64,000 bases of DNA from Halosegnis marinus (GTDB lineage: Archaea > Halobacteriota > Halobacteria > Halobacteriales > Haloarculaceae). Made by a program: the position numbers and the translations under genes. This document shows positions 49,886 to 58,470 of the stretch, piece after piece (within the stretch, counting starts at the first letter, position 1; each line of letters opens with the position of its first letter). Location of the stretch: NCBI RefSeq assembly GCF_029338355.1, contig NZ_CP119802.1, positions 1,426,001-1,490,000 of the forward strand. The letters are read 5' to 3'. The notes beneath the pieces are model-generated. The model saw only the letters and a program-made list of their open reading frames with translations. It made no database searches and was not told the origin of the DNA.

Positions 49886-51006
49886 TGGCCCCCTCGTCGA
49901 AGACGGTCCAGAAGTCGTTCCTGAAGTACCAGCACCTGTTCGTGTTGACGACGCCGCTCGTGTTCGTCGCGGCGGTGTACGCGTTCGCGCCCACCTCGGG
50001 GACCGGCACCGGCTACTGGCTGGAGTACTGGTGGCTGTTCCCCTTCTTCCTGCTGGGCGCGACGACGGTCAACACCGTCGGTATCTCCGGGTCGGCGCTG
50101 TTCGTCCCGTTCCTCATCTTCGTCTACCCGCTGCTCGCGTCGGGGAGCCTCGACCCGGCCGCGTGGGCAGAGGTGGCGCTCTCGCCCGAGACGCTCGTGA
50201 AGGTCGGTCTCATCAGCGAGTCGTTCGGCCTCTCCTCGTCGGCCGTCGCCTTCATCCAGTACGGGCTGGTGGACCGGCGGCTCGCGCTCGCGCTGGTGGG
50301 CGGCGCGGTGCCGTTCGTCATCGCCGGAGCGCTGCTGTCGTTCGTCATCCCCGAGCCGGCGTTCCACCTCCTCCTGGGACTAGCGCTCGTCGCGGCCTCG
50401 TACCTCCTGTTCAACGCCGACCTCGGCCACGGCGACGAGTCCGAGGACCCGGACGCGGAGGCGGTCGCCGACGGCGGCCCCGACGGCGGCGAGGACCTTC
50501 CCGACGACGAGGGGAAACTCGGCCCCGCGGGCGTCGAGACGGACGACGAGGGGAACGTCACCCGTGTCGACCGGCAGGGCGACGACTACCGCTACACCCG
50601 CGGCGGCTACCTCCGGCGGTTCGCCAACTACGCCGTCGGCGGCACCTTCCAGGGGCTGGCCGGCTTCGGCGTCGGCGAACTCGGCATCGTCTCGATGCTC
50701 TCGACGAAGGTTCCCGTCCGCGTCGCCATCGGCACGAACCACATCGTCGTCGCGCTGACGGCCGTGCTCGCGTCGGTCGTCCACGTCTTCGGCGGGGGGC
50801 TCGTGCCCGGCGGCCACGAGATAGACCTCGCGTCGACGCCGTGGAACATGGTCGTCTTCACCGTCCCCGCGACCGTCACCGGGGGACAGATCGCGCCGTA
50901 CGTCTCCAACGCGCTCGACGTGGAGACCATCAAGAGCGGGGTCGGCGGCCTGTTCGCCGTCATCGCGCTGGCGCTGTTCGCCATGGCCGCGAGCGGGGTG
51001 CTCTGA
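49885..51006 (+). CDS. Sulfite exporter TauE/SafE family permease
   Basis: 373 aa, about 8-9 membrane helices in two halves: FLLGATTVNTVGISGSALFV in the first and GTFQGLAGFGVGELGIVSML in the second, the duplicated TauE signature. A long acidic cytosolic loop (about 180-245) joins the halves. Members export sulfite or sulfonates or other anions. Followed immediately by a UspA gene (0-nt gap), a common haloarchaeal arrangement in which UspA may regulate the transporter. Confidence 0.93.
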   Translation: MAPSSKTVQKSFLKYQHLFVLTTPLVFVAAVYAFAPTSGTGTGYWLEYWWLFPFFLLGATTVNTVGISGSALFVPFLIFVYPLLASGSLDPAAWAEVALSPETLVKVGLISESFGLSSSAVAFIQYGLVDRRLALALVGGAVPFVIAGALLSFVIPEPAFHLLLGLALVAASYLLFNADLGHGDESEDPDAEAVADGGPDGGEDLPDDEGKLGPAGVETDDEGNVTRVDRQGDDYRYTRGGYLRRFANYAVGGTFQGLAGFGVGELGIVSMLSTKVPVRVAIGTNHIVVALTAVLASVVHVFGGGLVPGGHEIDLASTPWNMVVFTVPATVTGGQIAPYVSNALDVETIKSGVGGLFAVIALALFAMAASGVL

Positions 51007-51444
51007 ATGTACGACGACATCCTGCTTCCCGTGGAGGGGAGCGACGCCGCGACGGCCGCGACGAGCCACGCCGCGGAACTCGCGACGACGTACGACGCGA
51101 CGGTCCACGTGCTCGCCGTCGCGGACACGCGTAACCGCTTCGAGAGCCCCACGAGCGGCCTCGCGCCCGACGCGTGGGACGAGGCCCAACACGAGAACGC
51201 CCGCGAGGCCGCCGCCGCGGCGACGGCCGCGCTCCCCGACGGCGTCGCCGTCGAGGAACACCTCGCGGAGGGGATTCCCGAGGACGTCATCCTCGACCGC
51301 GTCGGTGAGCACGCGATAGACCTCGTCGTGATGGGGACCCACGGCCGCACGGGGCTGGACCACTACCTCATCGGGAGTGTGACCGAGGACGTGGTGCGAA
51401 AATCGTCGGCGCCGGTGCTGACGGTGCGGCTCGACGCCGAGTAG
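51007..51444 (+). CDS. Universal stress protein UspA
   Basis: 145 aa. Rossmann-like Usp fold with DDILLPVEGSDAATAATSHA at the N-terminus and the ATP-binding signature VVMGTHGRTGLDHYLIGSVT (G-x2-G-x9-GS). Starts directly after the TauE stop, so co-expressed. ATP-binding Usp proteins often gate partner transporters (known for the family); that role here is inferred. Confidence 0.94.
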   Translation: MYDDILLPVEGSDAATAATSHAAELATTYDATVHVLAVADTRNRFESPTSGLAPDAWDEAQHENAREAAAAATAALPDGVAVEEHLAEGIPEDVILDRVGEHAIDLVVMGTHGRTGLDHYLIGSVTEDVVRKSSAPVLTVRLDAE

Positions 51445-51447
51445 GCC

Positions 51448-51606
51448 TTACCGCTCTCCTTCGAGCGCCCGAACCTGCGTCTCCACGCAGCGTGCCGGCC
51501 ACTCGACGAGGTGTCGCTTCAGTCGGTCGAACGCGGCACCGAGCGGGCCGGTCGGCGTGCCCTCGGGTTCGGGCGCGCGCTCCGACGGTTCCCTGCCGTA
51601 GCTCAT
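51448..51606 (-). CDS. 52-aa charged protein
   Basis: Short frame from ATG 51606 to TAA 51448: starts MSYGREPSERAPEPEGTPTG and has a C-terminal amphipathic helix DRLKRHLVEWPARCVETQVR. TTTATTAG on the minus strand (about 51631-51638) lies 25-32 nt upstream, an excellent leaderless promoter. Function unknown; converges on the UspA gene. Confidence 0.6.
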   Translation of the reverse strand: MSYGREPSERAPEPEGTPTGPLGAAFDRLKRHLVEWPARCVETQVRALEGER

Positions 51607-51696
51607 GTGATATAATGACACGGCCCTTTCCTAATAAACGTTCATGCTCGACGGACGACGCGGCAGGCTTTCGCCCGCGGGGCCCGTAGCCCGCCC

Positions 51697-52446
51697 GTGT
51701 ACGAGACGGTACTCGCTGACCTGCGCGCCCGCGGCTACACGGTGACCCGCGGCGAGGACGCCGGCGAACCGCCCGCGCTCGCGACCGGCGGCGACGCCCC
51801 GGCCGGCCTCGGCGACGCCCCGCTCGCGGTCGAACCCGTCGGCCCGGACCCGACCGAACTCGTCGAGCGGGCCGCCCACGGCGCGCGCCACGACCGCGCG
51901 GTCCTCTACGTCGCCGCGCCCGACGACGCCGGCGCCGTCCGCGAGGTAATCGCGGAGCCGCGGTTCGTCGCCTCGGCGCGCGACGGCCTCCGCGTCTTCC
52001 ACCACGTCCCCGACCGCATCCGCCTCCCCGACGACAGCTACGCCGCGGTGCGCGCGACGCCGCCGACGCCCCGCTACGGCGAGTCCGCCCGCGCCAGCGC
52101 CGACCGCGTCCTCGCCTGGCGGGAGGAGCCCGGCGACGGCGGCGAGTCGCGGCTCGTCCTCGAAGCGAACCGCCGCGTCGTCGCGACGCTCGGTTCGGTC
52201 GATTCCTTGACCTGTCTCGACTCGACCGACGCCTTCCCCTACCGCTACGCGCGCCGCGACGGCTCCTTCCGCGTCCGCAAGGGCGACCGCGAGGTCGGCC
52301 GCTTCCCCGGCGTCGCCGCGATGCGCGAGGGCGGCTACATGCCCGTGCCGGTGCCGCTCGTCCCCGAACACCACCTGCGGTGGGGGACGCCGGCGATGGG
52401 ACTGGCCGTCGCCGGTGAGGGGGGCGTTCGCTACGAGTCGGTCTGA
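51697..52446 (+). CDS. Haloarchaeal conserved protein of unknown function
   Basis: 249 aa; GTG start (MYETVLADLRARGYTVTRGE). Two-part architecture: residues 1-115 alpha/beta (RAVLYVAAPDDAGAVREVIA), residues 130-249 beta-rich (RLVLEANRRVVATLGSVDSL; YARRDGSFRVRKGDREVGRF; PVPVPLVPEHHLRWGTPAMG). No known domain. Its 3' end overlaps the convergent pseudogene by 16 nt. Confidence 0.78.
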   Translation: MYETVLADLRARGYTVTRGEDAGEPPALATGGDAPAGLGDAPLAVEPVGPDPTELVERAAHGARHDRAVLYVAAPDDAGAVREVIAEPRFVASARDGLRVFHHVPDRIRLPDDSYAAVRATPPTPRYGESARASADRVLAWREEPGDGGESRLVLEANRRVVATLGSVDSLTCLDSTDAFPYRYARRDGSFRVRKGDREVGRFPGVAAMREGGYMPVPVPLVPEHHLRWGTPAMGLAVAGEGGVRYESV

Positions 52447-53242
52447 GTCGGCCAGTTTTCCGCGAATCGGTAGTCCCGGGCGCGGCGTATCCGCGAATCG
52501 GGCTTTTTCGGCTCGGTGACTCGAAACGAGGCCGTCTCGTCGGACGCGTCCCTGGCTATCGCGTACACCGCGTCCCGTTCGGCACAGTACACGAGTACGT
52601 CGTCGACCGCCTCGCGCTCGGCCGCCGATTCGTCGGCGCCGCCGGTATCGAACCGAACGCGATCGTCGACGACCCAGCCGCGCTCGAAACGGACCGCGCG
52701 CACGTCGTCCCCGGCCTCCACGAGCGCATCGTACCCCTCGACGTCGTCGGCCGGCAACCACGCCCGAACCCCGTGGTCGGCGACCGCGTCGAGTACCTCG
52801 TCGTCGACCGCCGTCGGCGACGCGACGCCCTCCTCCGGGGGCCAGTTCCGGTCGAACTCGTAGTCGCGAGCCCAGTTGATGCTCGCGTCGGCCTGTTCGG
52901 GCTCCTCGACACGGAGCCACATCCTCGTGTCCAGTCTGACTCGGACAGCAGGTAGAGGCTCTCCGACTCGTGGGCGTAGACGACGAAGTAGTCGGTATCG
53001 CCCTCGTACCGCTTCCGGGTGTTCCCCTCGGCGTTCGTGTGTGTCGAGGCTCCGTCGAACCGTACTGTCCCCTCCCGTAACCGCCCGGTCTTCACCTGAA
53101 GCCGCCAGAGCCCGGCGTCCGACTCCGCGACGAGGTCGTAGCGTTCGTTGTCGCCGACCGGCTTCGCGACCGGTATCCCTCGGCGCTTCAGTTCCGCAAC
53201 GACCAGGGCTTCGGTCAGGTCGCCTTTCCGATGGGGTTCCAT
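52431..53242 (-). pseudogene. Frameshifted PD-(D/E)XK nuclease (group I intron-associated type)
   Basis: From ATG 53242 the frame encodes a PD-(D/E)XK core: GDLTEALVVAELKRRGIPVA, DNERYDLVAE and LQVKTGRL (E...D...QxK). Near 52931-52935 the reading frame is lost after YLLSESD; the rest continues in the next frame (DTRMWLRVEEPEQADASINW ...) to TAG at 52431. One missing base would join ESDxDTRMWLRV into a continuous family-like segment. The C-terminal part has two copies of a motif, WLRVEEPEQ...ARDYEFDRNWP and FRVTEPKKP...ARDYRFAENWP. Lies 48 nt from the 3' end of tRNA-Pro. Confidence 0.82.
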
Positions 53243-53290
53243 CGGAACGCAGTGGCCCCGCTATCGGTGATAAACGTTCGCGGAAAGGAG

Positions 53291-53361
53291 TGGGACCGCT
53301 CGGAGTCGAACCGAGAGCACGAGCACCCAAGGCTCGAAGGTTACCATTACCCCACGGTCCC
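53291..53361 (-). tRNA. tRNA-Pro (TGG)
   Basis: 71-nt cloverleaf read on the minus strand: acceptor GGGACCG/CGGTCCC, positions 8-9 TG, anticodon stem CGAGC/GCTCG with loop CTTGGGT (anticodon TGG), T-arm CTCGG-TTCGACT-CCGAG, discriminator A. CCA not encoded. No intron. Confidence 0.96.
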
Positions 53362-53408
53362 GATACTCGGACTACCACGACGCGGCGTAAACGCGTTTCG
53401 CTCCGGCG

Positions 53409-55262
53409 TCACACCCCGTACAGCACGGCGATGCCGAGCGTCGTCGCCACCGCGAACAGCAGTTGGAGCGGCGCGCCGACCTTCACGTAGTCGGTGAAGC
53501 GGTAGCCGCCGGGACCGTAGACGAACAGGTTCGTCTGGTAGCCGACGGGCGTCATGAACGCCGTCGAGGCCGCGAAGGTGACGGCGAGGATGAACGCGAA
53601 GACGCTCGCGCCCACGTCGGTCGCCACCTGTGCCGCGACGGGGATCATCAACACGACGGCGGCGTTGTTGGAGACGATGTTCGTCAACACGGCGGTGACG
53701 AGGTACATCAGCCCCAGTACGGCCAGTACCGGTAGTGTCCCGGAGACGAGCACGACGAGTTCGGCGAGGAAGTCCGCGCCGCCGGTCGTCTGCATCGCCA
53801 GCCCGAGCGGGATGACGCCGGCCAGCAGGACGATGACGTCCCACTGGACGGAGTCGTACACCTCGGTCGGCTTCAGACAGCCCGTGACGACCATCCCGAG
53901 CGCGCCCGCGAGCGCGGCGACGACGATGGGGATCGGGGTGAGCGCCGCGGCGCCCACGACGGAGAGGATGAGGCCGACGGCGACGGGTATCTTCGACTCG
54001 CGGAAGTCGGGCCGCTCGACCTCCTGTGCGACGATGAAGTTCCGGTTGTTGTTGAGCCGGTCGATGGAGTCGCTCGTCGCCTGGACGAGCAGGGTGTCGC
54101 CGACGCGCAGTTCCATCCGGTCGAGCCGCCGGCGGACGAGTTCGCCGCCGCGCCGGAGCGCGAGGACGGTCGCGTCGTACCGCTGGCGGAAGTTCGTGGA
54201 GGCGAGCGACTCGCCGACGAGGAAGGAGCCGGGCGCGACGACCACCTCGACGAGGTTCTGCGGCCCCTCCGCGAGTTCGAGTTCCGCCTCGTCAACCGTC
54301 GCCTCCGGGACGAGGTCGAGGCCCTCCGCGTCGAGCAGGTCGACGAGCGTGTCCCGGTCGGTGCGGACGGCGAACACGTCGCCCGCCTGGATGGTCTTCG
54401 GCGCGAGCGGTTCGAGGAACACCTCGTCGCCGCGGATGAGCTGGACGAGGTCCACGTCGAACTCCGTCTCCTGGAGCGCCTCCTGGACGGTCGAGCCGAC
54501 GATGGGGGAGTCCTCGCGGACGACCACCTCGGTCAGGTACTCGCCCATCTCGAACTCCTCCGTGAGGTCCTCCTCGGGCTTGATGCGCGCGGGCGTGAGC
54601 CACCGCCCGACCGTGAGCAGGTAGACGGTGCCGACGACGGCGACACACGCGCCCAGCGCCGTGAACTCGAACATCCCGAACGGCCGCCCGAGGTAGTCGA
54701 TGGCGAGTTCGGAGGCGAGGATGTTCGTCGAGGTGCCGATGAGCGTGAGCGTCCCGCCGAACATCGACGCGTACGACAGCGGGAGCAGGAGCTTCGAGGG
54801 CGAGGTGCGCCCCTTGTGCGCGAGGTCGGTCACCATCGGGAGGAGGATGGCGACCGCCGCGGTGTTGTTGATGAGCCCGGAGATGGGGCTGACGACACCG
54901 ATGACCGCGCCGAGCTGTTTCGACTCGGAGTCGCCCGTGAGTTCGGCGATCTTCCGGCCGAGTATCTGGACGACGCCGGTCCGCTGGACGCCGGCGCTCA
55001 GGATGAACATCGCCAGCACGGTGATCGTCGCGCGCGACGCGAACCCGGAGATACCCTGCTCGGGCGTCACGAGTTCGACGGGCGCGGCGAGCAGGCCGGC
55101 GTCGGCGAGCGCCGTCGTCACCGGTCCGAACAGCATCAGCGTCACCATCACGCCCAGTGCGGTGATGTCGATGGGGACCGGCTCCGTGGCGAACAGCGCC
55201 AACGCCGCGAGGATGATGGCGAACACGACCACCATTCCCGCGGTTACCTCCGGGAGTGCCAC
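53409..55262 (-). CDS. SLC13 family permease with two TrkA-C domains
   Basis: 617 aa; GTG start (an in-frame ATG follows 27 nt later). Membrane part typical of the DASS/SLC13 family: SPISGLINNTAAVAILLPMV, GGTLTLIGTSTNILASELAI, and the second-half TNIVSNNAAVVLMIPVAAQV. Between the halves (about 225-400) lie two RCK_C/TrkA_C regulatory domains (VREDSPIVGSTVQEAL; VAPGSFLVGESLASTNFRQR). Sodium-coupled anion or dicarboxylate/sulfate uptake is likely. Confidence 0.93.
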   Translation of the reverse strand: MALPEVTAGMVVVFAIILAALALFATEPVPIDITALGVMVTLMLFGPVTTALADAGLLAAPVELVTPEQGISGFASRATITVLAMFILSAGVQRTGVVQILGRKIAELTGDSESKQLGAVIGVVSPISGLINNTAAVAILLPMVTDLAHKGRTSPSKLLLPLSYASMFGGTLTLIGTSTNILASELAIDYLGRPFGMFEFTALGACVAVVGTVYLLTVGRWLTPARIKPEEDLTEEFEMGEYLTEVVVREDSPIVGSTVQEALQETEFDVDLVQLIRGDEVFLEPLAPKTIQAGDVFAVRTDRDTLVDLLDAEGLDLVPEATVDEAELELAEGPQNLVEVVVAPGSFLVGESLASTNFRQRYDATVLALRRGGELVRRRLDRMELRVGDTLLVQATSDSIDRLNNNRNFIVAQEVERPDFRESKIPVAVGLILSVVGAAALTPIPIVVAALAGALGMVVTGCLKPTEVYDSVQWDVIVLLAGVIPLGLAMQTTGGADFLAELVVLVSGTLPVLAVLGLMYLVTAVLTNIVSNNAAVVLMIPVAAQVATDVGASVFAFILAVTFAASTAFMTPVGYQTNLFVYGPGGYRFTDYVKVGAPLQLLFAVATTLGIAVLYGV

Positions 55263-55319
55263 ACGTTCAGGAGGCCGCGGCGTGGGAAAAAGGCCCCGTT
55301 CGCGGCGTGGCGGCCCCGC

Positions 55320-57392
55320 CTACTCGTTCTCCATCAGTTCGAGGTCCGCCACGATACCGTCCGGGTGTTTCCCCTTCCGGACGCCGTCGAGCATCACGAA
55401 CGCCTGGTCGGGCGCGAGGAAGTGGCGACACACCGCGCGGCCGAGTCGCGTCGGTTCGAGTCCCTCGATGAAGCCGAACTCGAGGAGCTTCCCGAGCGCG
55501 AACTTCGTCGGCACCTCGCCGACCATCCGGTCGTTGAGCGACTTGGCGCGCTTGCCGGCGACGACGAGGTTCGCGAGCGTCTCCTCGACCGCGGTGGACT
55601 CGTCGTAGGTCGTCGTCACCGATTCCATATCCCCCTTCAGCAGCTGGAACGCCACCTCGTCCTCGGTGCGCTCCTGCGAGCCGTGGTAGCTGCCGTCCGG
55701 CTCGACGAGCATGTACACCGTGCCCTCGTCGTGGTAGTCGGGCCGGCCCGCGCGCCCGAGCATCTGCTCGAACTCCTGGACGGTGAGCCACTCGATGCCC
55801 ATCGCCAGCGAGTCGAAGATGACCTGCGAGGCCGGGAAGTCAACCCCGGCCGCGAGCGCCGCGGTCGTGACGACGCAGGCGAGGTCCTGGTCGCCGAACA
55901 TCCGCTCGACCTTCTTCCGCCGGCCGTAGTCCAGCCCGGCGTGGTACGGCGCGGCGTCGTACTCCATCTTGCGCGCCACCTCGTGGCAGCGCCGGCGGGA
56001 GTTGGTGAAGATTATCGTCTGCCCGCGGTACCCCTTCGAGGACTTCCGGTCGAAGGCGCGCTTCACGAGTCGGTTCTCGATGCGGGGCTTCTCCTTCCCG
56101 TCCGCGAAGGTGACGTGGCGCTCGATGGGGACGGGCCGCTCCTCGAACTCCACGAGGTTCGCGCCGAGCTGGCCCGCGAGCTGCTCGGGGTTGCCGACGG
56201 TCGCCGAGAGGTATATCCACTGGGTGTCCATCGGGTCGCGGCCGCCGCCGCGGGCGGCTTCGGTCGTTCCCGTCTCGGTGTAGTGTTTCAGCCGCGAGAT
56301 GAGGCCGTCGAGCCGGTGGCCCCGTCCCTCCTCGCCGAGCGTGTGGACCTCGTCGATGACGACGGTGCCGATGTCGCCGAGGTCCTTCCCCGTGCGGAGC
56401 GCGTGGTCGATACCCTCGTAGGTGCCGACGATGACGTCGGCGCTCGGGTCGAAGCGGTTGCCGTCGTCGTTGATGCGCGACGCGCCCACGCGGATGGTGA
56501 CGTTCGCCACGTCGCCGTAGCGGTCGCGGAAGTCCTCGTGTTTCTGGTTCGCGAGCGCGACGAGGGGGACGAGGAACAGCATCTTCCCCTGGCCGTTCAG
56601 CACGCGGTCGAGGCCGGCCATCTCCCCGATGAGGGTCTTGCCCGTCGCCGTCGCGCTCACGACGAGCTGGTCCTTGCCGTCGGTCGCGCCGTTCTCGACG
56701 GCGAGGCTCTGGACGGGGAGCAGGGTGTCGAAGCGCGATTCGAGCTTCGACTGGATGCCCGGATGGAGGTCGAGCGAGTCCACCGGGACGGGGTCTATCT
56801 CGTCGGTCGTCGCGGAGACGGTGTCGAACCGCGTCACCTCCGGGTCGAGGTTGCCCGAGAGGAGGTCCGAGATGCGTTCGAGGTCCTGCACGTCGAGGAG
56901 GAGTTCCTCCAGCCGCTCGCGGGCGCCCGACCGCAGCCCCCGGAAGTTCGCCTCGCGTTCGAGTTCCCGCATCGCACAGTCCGGACAGATGTGCTCGTCG
57001 TCGGCCCGGATGGCCGTCTCCTCAGTCAGCGGCGAGTAGCGGCCCGAGTTGGCGCAGTAGCGGCAGGTGCGGACGGCCTTCACCTTCCCCTCCAGCTGGT
57101 AGCCGGCGAACATGGCGCGCAGGCGCTCGCGCTGATCGCGGGCGGTCTGTTGGGAGATGCGGATGCGTTTCGCCCGGCGAGCTATCTCGACGAACTGGTC
57201 GGGCGGGCGGGGGACCTCGTCGGAGCCGTCCTTCACGCGGAGGCGCGCGGGCCGCGGGCCGGCGTCCGTCTCCTTCAGTTCGAGCCGCCCGTGGAGCACG
57301 CGCTCGTCGTCCCGCTCCACCGCGACCGTGAAGTCGCCGTCCGACCGCTCGTGGAGGAAGAGCGTGTCGACGGCGGCGACCTGCTGTGACAC
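55320..57392 (-). CDS. DEAD/DEAH-box (Ski2/Hel308-type) helicase with N-terminal zinc finger
   Basis: 690 aa; GTG start. N-terminal ~100 aa halophilic domain, a zinc finger C110, C113, C136, C139, then helicase motifs: I SATATGKT (246-253), Ia PLVALANQK, II DEVH (347-350), III SATVGNP, IV IIFTNSRRRCHEVA, V TTAALAAGVDFPA, VI QMLGRAGRPDYHDEG. The C-terminal part is winged-helix/ratchet-like (FALGKLLEFGFIEGLEPTRL). Related to Hel308/Ski2 enzymes acting in DNA repair or RNA processing; exact role unknown. Product named by motif. Confidence 0.93.
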   Translation of the reverse strand: MSQQVAAVDTLFLHERSDGDFTVAVERDDERVLHGRLELKETDAGPRPARLRVKDGSDEVPRPPDQFVEIARRAKRIRISQQTARDQRERLRAMFAGYQLEGKVKAVRTCRYCANSGRYSPLTEETAIRADDEHICPDCAMRELEREANFRGLRSGARERLEELLLDVQDLERISDLLSGNLDPEVTRFDTVSATTDEIDPVPVDSLDLHPGIQSKLESRFDTLLPVQSLAVENGATDGKDQLVVSATATGKTLIGEMAGLDRVLNGQGKMLFLVPLVALANQKHEDFRDRYGDVANVTIRVGASRINDDGNRFDPSADVIVGTYEGIDHALRTGKDLGDIGTVVIDEVHTLGEEGRGHRLDGLISRLKHYTETGTTEAARGGGRDPMDTQWIYLSATVGNPEQLAGQLGANLVEFEERPVPIERHVTFADGKEKPRIENRLVKRAFDRKSSKGYRGQTIIFTNSRRRCHEVARKMEYDAAPYHAGLDYGRRKKVERMFGDQDLACVVTTAALAAGVDFPASQVIFDSLAMGIEWLTVQEFEQMLGRAGRPDYHDEGTVYMLVEPDGSYHGSQERTEDEVAFQLLKGDMESVTTTYDESTAVEETLANLVVAGKRAKSLNDRMVGEVPTKFALGKLLEFGFIEGLEPTRLGRAVCRHFLAPDQAFVMLDGVRKGKHPDGIVADLELMENE

Positions 57393-57437
57393 GCCGCTAG
57401 CTCCGCGACCGGCGTTGAAAACGGCTCCGGATGTGCC

Positions 57438-57980
57438 TCACTCGCCCTCTATCGCGTCGGCGTGGCGCTCGTCGTCCTCCAGTTTCTCTCTCGTCAGGAC
57501 GCCCGACCGCCCGAGCGCGCCCGCCGCGACGAGGAAGAGGACGCCGCCCGGCACCACCAGTCCGCGTAGAACGACGAAGTACGCCCCGCCGAGCGCGGCG
57601 ACGGTGGCGACGAACAGCATCACGCCCGAACGGAGCTGCTCGCCAGCGGCCGCGTCGAGCAGGAGCCCGGTGCCGACCGTGGCCGCGACGGCCCCGGCGG
57701 CCACGTAGCCGTCGGTCGGACCCGTGACCGCCGCGACGGCGCCGAGGCCGAGCAGGGTCGCGGCGACGCCCGGATACAGCCGCTCCTCGACGACCTGGGG
57801 GGAGACACCGTCCACGCTCACGGCGACGACGGTCGCGAGCAGCAGCACGCCGCCAGCCACGTAGACGACGTTCGACGCGACGACGGCCAGCCAGACGACG
57901 AGCGCGGCGACGACCGGTGCGAGGTACGCCTGCGGCGTACGGACGCGCTCGCGGGCGACCTCGCGGTACGACTGCTCCAT
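57438..57980 (-). CDS. Haloarchaeal membrane protein of unknown function
   Basis: 180 aa. Cytosolic N-terminus MEQSYREVARERVRTPQAYL, then about six hydrophobic helices arranged as three pairs, and a charged C-terminal tail (VLTREKLEDDERHADAIEGE). No known domain. ATG at 57980. 45 nt upstream of the helicase gene on the same strand, so possibly co-transcribed. Confidence 0.77.
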   Translation of the reverse strand: MEQSYREVARERVRTPQAYLAPVVAALVVWLAVVASNVVYVAGGVLLLATVVAVSVDGVSPQVVEERLYPGVAATLLGLGAVAAVTGPTDGYVAAGAVAATVGTGLLLDAAAGEQLRSGVMLFVATVAALGGAYFVVLRGLVVPGGVLFLVAAGALGRSGVLTREKLEDDERHADAIEGE

Positions 57981-58020
57981 GGACCGTTCGAACGCCCGCG
58001 ACGCGGATATAGCAGGGGGG

Positions 58021-58395
58021 CTACTCCGCGAGCTCGATGCTGTCGTCGCCGTTCGGGACGGCACAGAGGAACGCGCCCGGCTCGTCGCCGTCGTTGCGGT
58101 ACCAGTGGACACAGCCGGCGGGGATGTGCAGCGAGTCGCCCGCGGTGACGACGTGCTCCTCCCCGTCCAACCCGACGGTGTACTCGCCCGCGAGGACGTA
58201 CTGTTCGTGTTCTATCTCGTTGGTGTGGCGCGGGACGCTCGCGCCCGGGTCGAGGACGAACCGCCGGAGCGCGAGGGTCGGCGCCCCGTGTTCGGGACCG
58301 ACGAGGACGCCCTTCGACATCCCCGCGGCGGCGTCGACCGTCTCGTACTCGACCTCGTCGGCGCGGCGAACCAGCGGCGTGTCGGAATCGGCCAT
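58021..58395 (-). CDS. Single-domain cupin protein
   Basis: 124 aa. Metal-site motif PRHTNEIEHEQYVLAGEYTV (motif 1: two His, one Glu) and HIPAGCVHWYRNDGDEP (motif 2 with His). N-terminal GVLVGPEHGAPTLALRRFVL is typical of small cupins with a QdoI/ectoine-type barrel. Ligand unknown. Divergent from the site-2 protease gene. Confidence 0.88.
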   Translation of the reverse strand: MADSDTPLVRRADEVEYETVDAAAGMSKGVLVGPEHGAPTLALRRFVLDPGASVPRHTNEIEHEQYVLAGEYTVGLDGEEHVVTAGDSLHIPAGCVHWYRNDGDEPGAFLCAVPNGDDSIELAE

Positions 58396-58440
58396 ACCCG
58401 AGCGGGGTCGCGGCGGGGCAAAAAGCCGCCGTCGCCCGAC

Positions 58441-58450
58441 CCTTAAGTAC
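58441..58450 (+). promoter_or_regulatory. TATA element for site-2 protease gene
   Basis: CCTTAAGTAC lies 21-30 nt upstream of the ATG at 58471, in the 75-nt divergent spacer. Confidence 0.5.
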
Positions 58451-58470
58451 GCTCCGCGGCTACACGGAGT

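Noticed and set aside
53242-53378. Extending the second-frame half of the nuclease upstream to 53378 as an independent gene
   Set aside because: The region upstream of the frameshift in that frame is an Arg-rich shadow that overlaps the tRNA; only the C-terminal part matches the family.
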